Assembly: GCA_045604965.1 (NCBI GenBank)
Contig: JAZUPB010000042.1
Span: 1-45,429, forward strand
Direction of reading: 5' to 3'
From: JAISGQ01 sp045604965
Lineage (GTDB): Bacteria > Bacillota > Clostridia > Oscillospirales > Acutalibacteraceae
DNA length: 45,429 nt
Of the stretch, positions 42,130 through 45,429 are shown one piece after another. The position numbers and the translations under genes are program-made. The stretch's first letter is position 1; every line of letters begins with the position of its first letter. The notes below the pieces were generated by a model, which saw nothing but the letters and a program-made list of their open reading frames with translations, searched no databases and was not told the DNA's origin.

Positions 42130-42846
42130 TTATCGAACATTATTGAAATCGAGTTTAAATGTCTCCAAAAGTCTCGGAGTGTAATCCCTGCCGTTGAGAG
42201 CTGCATCAATGCTTTCGGCGTAGTCAAGCAGGTTGACTATATCCCACATATCAAGAATGGGATTAGAACCGGCGACAGCATCAATATCAATGTTTGAAGT
42301 GGGGAGCTGTTCGGTAATTTTGTCGCACAGTAACAAGATTTTACGCATAAGCTCGTCAATTTCGCTGCAAATGGGAATAATATCGGAAAATGGAAGTTCT
42401 TTATATTTGCCACTTAAAATATCAGTATGGGACTCAAGAAGCCTGTGCAGCTCTCTCATACCGAAAAAGTCATTTGCATCTCTGAGGGGCTCACCGATGC
42501 GCTCCAGATATGCGCAGTCGTAATTAGCGCCCACAAGCGAGAGATACGAAATGCACAGGTGCATAACCTCTGTTGTATCTTTTGTGCGCTTTGTGTCCTC
42601 TTTAAATGCTGAAATCAGAGCTGTGCAATATCTTTTGATGTCTGCTGTTGCTGAGACCAGTGATGAGAGATAGTCCTTGTTGATTCGCTGTCTCTCTGCT
42701 TCCTGTCGTTCTGCACTATAAATTTTGAGATATGAACTGTCGAGTATATTTCCAACAGTTTCAAGGTATTTCACTCGTTTATCGTTGATTGCGGAAAGTC
42801 TTTCGATAACTTCGCTGAGTCTGTGAATGGTTGATTTGTAATTCAT
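42130..42846 (-). CDS. hypothetical helical protein
   Basis: A 238-residue protein, almost wholly alpha-helical, with long charged and leucine-rich stretches (TIHRLSEVIERLSAINDKRV, AERQEAERQRINKDY) suggesting coiled coils. I recognise no family. GGAGG lies eight bases before the ATG at 42846. It follows the palindrome array and precedes the sigma gene in one leftward operon. Confidence 0.65.
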   Translation of the reverse strand: MNYKSTIHRLSEVIERLSAINDKRVKYLETVGNILDSSYLKIYSAERQEAERQRINKDYLSSLVSATADIKRYCTALISAFKEDTKRTKDTTEVMHLCISYLSLVGANYDCAYLERIGEPLRDANDFFGMRELHRLLESHTDILSGKYKELPFSDIIPICSEIDELMRKILLLCDKITEQLPTSNIDIDAVAGSNPILDMWDIVNLLDYAESIDAALNGRDYTPRLLETFKLDFNNVR

Positions 42847-42908
42847 GGTTGATACCTCCAAAAGATATAGTTGTTCATTGTAAGATGTTTTAAATCTGTT
42901 ATTATTTG

Positions 42909-42973
42909 TGTCCTAAAAATTAGGACACGGCTGTCCTAAAAAATAGGACATGGCTGTCCTAAAATTTGGGACA
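42909..42973. repeat. three tandem 19-bp palindromes, 23-bp period
   Basis: Units TGTCCTAAAAAnTAGGACA start at 42909, 42932 and 42955. The first is a perfect palindrome with eight-base arms, the second has seven-base arms and the third is degenerate on one side. They are joined by CGGC/GGC spacers and flanked to the left by an A/T-rich stretch (42862-42908). This resembles an iteron array or origin, or a cooperative operator. Confidence 0.75.
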
Positions 42974-42979
42974 TGGTTA

Positions 42980-43279
42980 CTATTCTCGCAGAAGAAAGTA
43001 ATAAGTGCAGTTTTTGAATTTCCCATCGCCGCTTGGATAAAATCGCCCTTTTGCGATATATCCCTTATCGATAAGCATTTGAAGGTACTTGTAAAATGAG
43101 GTTTTTGTTATTCCCGATTCTCGAATGAGAGTGTCACGAGAGGGAAAACAATAAGTTTCAGCTCCTGCATAGCTTGCGAGAAGAGCGTACAAGCCTTTTG
43201 CTGCGAGCGGCAATGATTCGTCGCGCATGACTTCGTTTTCCACGCACCCAAAGTAGCCAACAATCCCCAAAATGCTCAC
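42980..43279 (-). CDS. winged-helix protein, replication-initiator-like
   Basis: A 99-residue protein with one HTH_36-type winged helix: MRDESLPLAAKGLYALLASY, then CFPSRDTLIRESGITKTSFYKYL and GYIAKGRFY. This domain is the N-terminal part of many phage and plasmid replication initiators and DnaD-like proteins. A longer C-terminal part is missing. The reading frame stops (TAG TAA) just before the palindrome array. The GTG at 43279 overlaps the previous stop (GTGA). TTG 43270 has better spacing from GGAGGG. Confidence 0.68.
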   Translation of the reverse strand: MSILGIVGYFGCVENEVMRDESLPLAAKGLYALLASYAGAETYCFPSRDTLIRESGITKTSFYKYLQMLIDKGYIAKGRFYPSGDGKFKNCTYYFLLRE

Positions 43280-43632
43280 CCCTCCGAGTCAACATCGAGA
43301 AGTTGTAAGCTTTCGGCTACTGATTCACGAAGCCAAAGCGAGCGTAAATTTTTAGCAGATTTGAGGGTGAACAAGATACTCATAGCTCGTGCATGCTCCT
43401 GCTTTACATATCCCTCAAGTTCTTCGAGCGTCTCAGGAAGATAATAGCCTTTGTCACAACCGATGATAACATAGCCCCCTCTGCGCAGATACTCGATGTG
43501 CTTGCGAAGCTCCCTGTTACGCATGCCGAGTAAGGCGGCTATTTCGTTGACGTGTCGAGCGTTACGCTGTCCTGTTGGAATAAGCGAGAGAATTTCTGCG
43601 TGTGGAAGCTTAAAACATTTTGAAATTTCCAT
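43276..43632 (-). CDS. helix-turn-helix protein of unknown role
   Basis: A 118-residue protein with a winged-helix-like first half: HVNEIAALLGMRNRELRKHIEYLRRGGYVIIG. The second half is helical. It probably binds DNA. No family name can be given. ATG 43632 is preferred for the GGGG upstream, and 43656 is an alternative. Its stop codon overlaps the start of the initiator-like gene. Confidence 0.65.
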   Translation of the reverse strand: MEISKCFKLPHAEILSLIPTGQRNARHVNEIAALLGMRNRELRKHIEYLRRGGYVIIGCDKGYYLPETLEELEGYVKQEHARAMSILFTLKSAKNLRSLWLRESVAESLQLLDVDSEG

Positions 43633-43645
43633 ATGCAGCCCCACA

Positions 43646-43840
43646 TCAAAGCGCATTGAGCTGTTCGAGAAGCTTATCGTAATTCACCAGTGCTTTTTTC
43701 CCGATGTGTACGCAAGGTAGTTGACCGTTTCTGTGCATAACTCTCAATGCGTTTTCGGGAAGTAATCCTGTAGCCGCAACCTGGTTTATTGTTAAAAAAC
43801 GTGGTGCTTTCTCCTCTTTTTTCATTAAATTTTGTTTCAT
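43646..43840 (-). CDS. excisionase/MerR-like DNA-binding protein
   Basis: A 64-residue protein with a MerR/Xis-type fold: FLTINQVAATGLLPENALRVMHRNGQLPCVHIGKKALVNYDKL-like order, of which the pattern residues are the helix-turn-helix ATGLLPENALRVM and the wing HIGKKALVNY. Such proteins bend DNA for excision by tyrosine integrases. GGAGA precedes the ATG. It is the first gene of the leftward operon, divergent from the Xre gene. Confidence 0.82.
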   Translation of the reverse strand: MKQNLMKKEEKAPRFLTINQVAATGLLPENALRVMHRNGQLPCVHIGKKALVNYDKLLEQLNAL

Positions 43841-43873
43841 AGCAATCTCCTTGTTTGAATTTGTCTCAACGTC

Positions 43874-43903
43874 TTGACAAGTCGCATTATATCATGCTAT
43901 TAT
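43874..43903 (+). promoter_or_regulatory. Xre-int promoter in the divergent control region
   Basis: TTGACA and TATTAT with an 18-base spacer. On the other strand a TATAAT box (about 43885-43890) for xis overlaps it. TTGTC/GACAA half-sites at 43861 and 43875 could bind the Xre repressor. Confidence 0.6.
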
Positions 43904-43961
43904 GTGTAGCAACAGATGTTTTTGAAGAATAATGCAATATAAAATCAAGGAGGTATATGTT

Positions 43962-44492
43962 GTGACATATAATTATGATGAAATCGGAAAACGATTAAGG
44001 GCACTTAGAAAAGAATGGGGATATTCTCTTGATAAACTCGCAGCGTTTTGCGAAGTTCAACAATATCAAACAATTTCAAAATGGGAAACGGCGAACACAA
44101 TACCATCGATAAAGCAACTTATGAAATTATGTGATTTATACGGCTGCGATATTGGGTATTTACTCGGTGAATATGATTGTAAAACACGCAAAGCAACCGA
44201 TATTCACAAGGAAACAGGATTAAGTGAGGAGGCGATAAAACGACTGCAATACTTGTCGGTATCAAATCCTGATATGGTAAGAACTATAAGCTTGCTTATC
44301 GAATTTAACAACTCGGATATTATCGAACTAATAAAAAGCTATTTGAAATTCAATCTTGAAAAAGATATTGATATAGGTCCGGAAGTTATTAAAGGTCAAG
44401 CTTTGGGGGATATATACCTGCTCGAAATCAACGCAGAACTTAAAACGATGAAAAATTCACGGAGGGTTAATTATGGCAACGATAAAGCGTAG
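43962..44492 (+). CDS. Xre family repressor
   Basis: A 176-residue protein with an N-terminal HTH_3 domain (residues 5-65): IGKRLRALRKEWGYSLDKLA, then YQTISKWETANTIPSIKQLMKLCDLYGCDIGYLLGE. The C-terminal half is helical, without a clear peptidase (no LexA-like Ser-Lys dyad), so SOS-type self-cleavage is not indicated. The start is GTG 43962, with AAGGAGG eight bases upstream. It overlaps int by 20 bases and probably keeps the element silent. Confidence 0.88.
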   Translation: MTYNYDEIGKRLRALRKEWGYSLDKLAAFCEVQQYQTISKWETANTIPSIKQLMKLCDLYGCDIGYLLGEYDCKTRKATDIHKETGLSEEAIKRLQYLSVSNPDMVRTISLLIEFNNSDIIELIKSYLKFNLEKDIDIGPEVIKGQALGDIYLLEINAELKTMKNSRRVNYGNDKA

Positions 44493-45429
44493 AAATAACA
44501 CTTATCAAATAACTGTTTCTCTTGGCTATGATGTGAACGGTAAGAAGATACGCAAAACAACGACATTTAAGCCTCCTGAGGGTGTAACAGAAAGAAAAGC
44601 CGATAAGCTCGCTGAGGTATTTGCACACGATTTCGAGCAACGCTGTAAGGGTATGACAGAGCTTAAAGAGAATATGCGCTTTGCTGATTTGGTTGCATGG
44701 TACTTTGAAAATTATGCACCAAACGAATTAAAGCCTGTGACAATATACACATATAGGGGGCAGCTCGACACGCATATATTGCCTGTATTCGGAAATATGA
44801 AATTAAAGGATTTCACATCTGCAAAACTCACAGCTTACTTCCAAAAAATACAGCTTTCGCCGTCCTCAGTTCGCAAGTTGTACACGATTCTATGCAGTGT
44901 ATTTATAAGAGCGGTGCAGCAAGGCTTTTTAGTAAAATCTCCCTGTGAAAATGTTATTTTGCCACGAGACAAGCGAACAAAAGAAGAAAAAAAGCCTGTG
45001 CTCGAAGAAGCACAAGCTCATAAGCTGCTCGAAATGGTGAGCGGATATTCTCAATTTAACACTATTATTAAAATGCTTCTGTTCACTGGTTTGAGGTCTG
45101 GAGAGTGCTTAGGCTTACAGTGGCAAGATATTGATTTTGACACGATGACAATTCACATTCAACATAATCTCGCTGATGTCGGCGGTAAACATTGGCTTGA
45201 TACTCCGAAAACTGCTAATAGTGTTCGATATATCGGCATGAGCGAATTGTTAAAGAATATTTTGCTTGAGCATCGAGCGGAACAAGAGAAGAAAAAGGCT
45301 GCTTTAGGACGCTTGTATAAATACCCTGATATGGTTTTCACTTCCGAAATGGGAGGCTATGTTGACAGATGTTATCTAAATACCACTTTCAAAAGATTTA
45401 TTGCAGATACTGATTTCAGCTATATATCA
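44473..45429 (+). CDS. tyrosine recombinase/integrase, 3' truncated by the window
   Basis: The first 319 residues of a Tn916/phage-type integrase. Residues 1-55 are an AP2-like arm-binding domain (TIKRRNNTYQITVSLGYD), 65-165 the SAM-like core-binding domain, and from about 175 the catalytic domain, with the first active-site arginine in FTGLRSGE and the catalytic lysine region TPKTANSVRYIG. The HxxR, H/W and Tyr parts lie beyond 45429. ATG 44473 follows GGAGG and overlaps the Xre gene. It would drive integration beside rpsI. Confidence 0.93.
   Translation, partial: MATIKRRNNTYQITVSLGYDVNGKKIRKTTTFKPPEGVTERKADKLAEVFAHDFEQRCKGMTELKENMRFADLVAWYFENYAPNELKPVTIYTYRGQLDTHILPVFGNMKLKDFTSAKLTAYFQKIQLSPSSVRKLYTILCSVFIRAVQQGFLVKSPCENVILPRDKRTKEEKKPVLEEAQAHKLLEMVSGYSQFNTIIKMLLFTGLRSGECLGLQWQDIDFDTMTIHIQHNLADVGGKHWLDTPKTANSVRYIGMSELLKNILLEHRAEQEKKKAALGRLYKYPDMVFTSEMGGYVDRCYLNTTFKRFIADTDFSYIS

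Larger units (their letters stand above)
40415..45429. mobile_element. small integrated element next to rpsI (phage-satellite-like), right end outside window
   Basis: From the rpsI stop to the window end every gene is of mobile type: an integrase and Xre repressor on the plus strand, and divergently Xis, two winged-helix-type proteins, an unknown gene, a sigma factor and a terminase-small-subunit-like protein on the minus strand. Codon use lacks the housekeeping bias. No relaxase, capsid or portal gene is seen in the part present. The left boundary lies in 40415-40640. The exact att sequence needs the right junction. Confidence 0.7.

Noticed and set aside
42909..42973. Three palindromes considered as a CRISPR array
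   Set aside because: The 'spacers' are only four bases and alike, and no cas genes are near. Iterons or operators fit better.

Overview
This window reads as a piece of a Clostridia chromosome, most likely an Oscillospiraceae/Ruminococcus-like gut anaerobe. That is an inference from several things: moderate G+C, Gram-positive style AGGAGG ribosome binding sites with TTG and GTG starts in use, a class A RNase P RNA, clostridial gene orders (DUF512 protein-der-plsY; yceD-rpmF; rplM-rpsI), a CIRCE element, a butanol-dehydrogenase-type enzyme, maltodextrin/glycogen enzymes, and dockerin and cohesin-like modules.

Layout. 1-320: end of a tRNA cluster (Phe partial, Gly, Cys). 460-3390: Nudix hydrolase, YczE-like membrane protein, iron alcohol dehydrogenase and rnpB. 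3516-15383: housekeeping and envelope genes (GT2-GtrA glycosyltransferase, AI-2E-type transporter, ligA, D,D-carboxypeptidase, pgi, small P-loop protein, yceD-rpmF, DUF512 radical SAM protein, der, plsY). 15474-17701: small unknown gene, histidine phosphatase, rpmB and nth. 17887-21726: malQ-glgP operon for maltodextrin or glycogen breakdown, feeding glucose phosphates toward pgi. 21924-29778: putative lipoprotein with DUF3795 protein, gdhA, htpG with a CIRCE operator, a GGDEF-like protein carrying a ribbon-helix-helix tail, DUF5131 protein and an RluA pseudouridine synthase.

29962-37991 is the most unusual chromosomal block. It holds four consecutive secreted or membrane genes: two cohesin-like/cadherin-like single-pass proteins, an amidase ending in a dockerin, and a 1197-residue beta-helix/Ig-like protein. 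All three single-pass proteins end, after the membrane helix and a basic stop-transfer stretch, in short tyrosine-rich tails. I infer a membrane-anchored, possibly cohesin-dockerin assembled, peptidoglycan-associated complex.

38058-40414: YjbQ-like protein, ComEA-like helix-hairpin-helix protein, PH-domain protein, rplM and rpsI. Directly after rpsI, 40415 to the window end holds a small integrated element: Int and an Xre repressor in one direction, and Xis, two winged-helix-type proteins, an unknown gene, a sigma factor and a terminase-small-subunit-like KGG protein in the other. Three 23-bp-spaced palindromes follow the replication-initiator-like gene. The order resembles a phage-inducible chromosomal island. 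Its right end lies outside the window.
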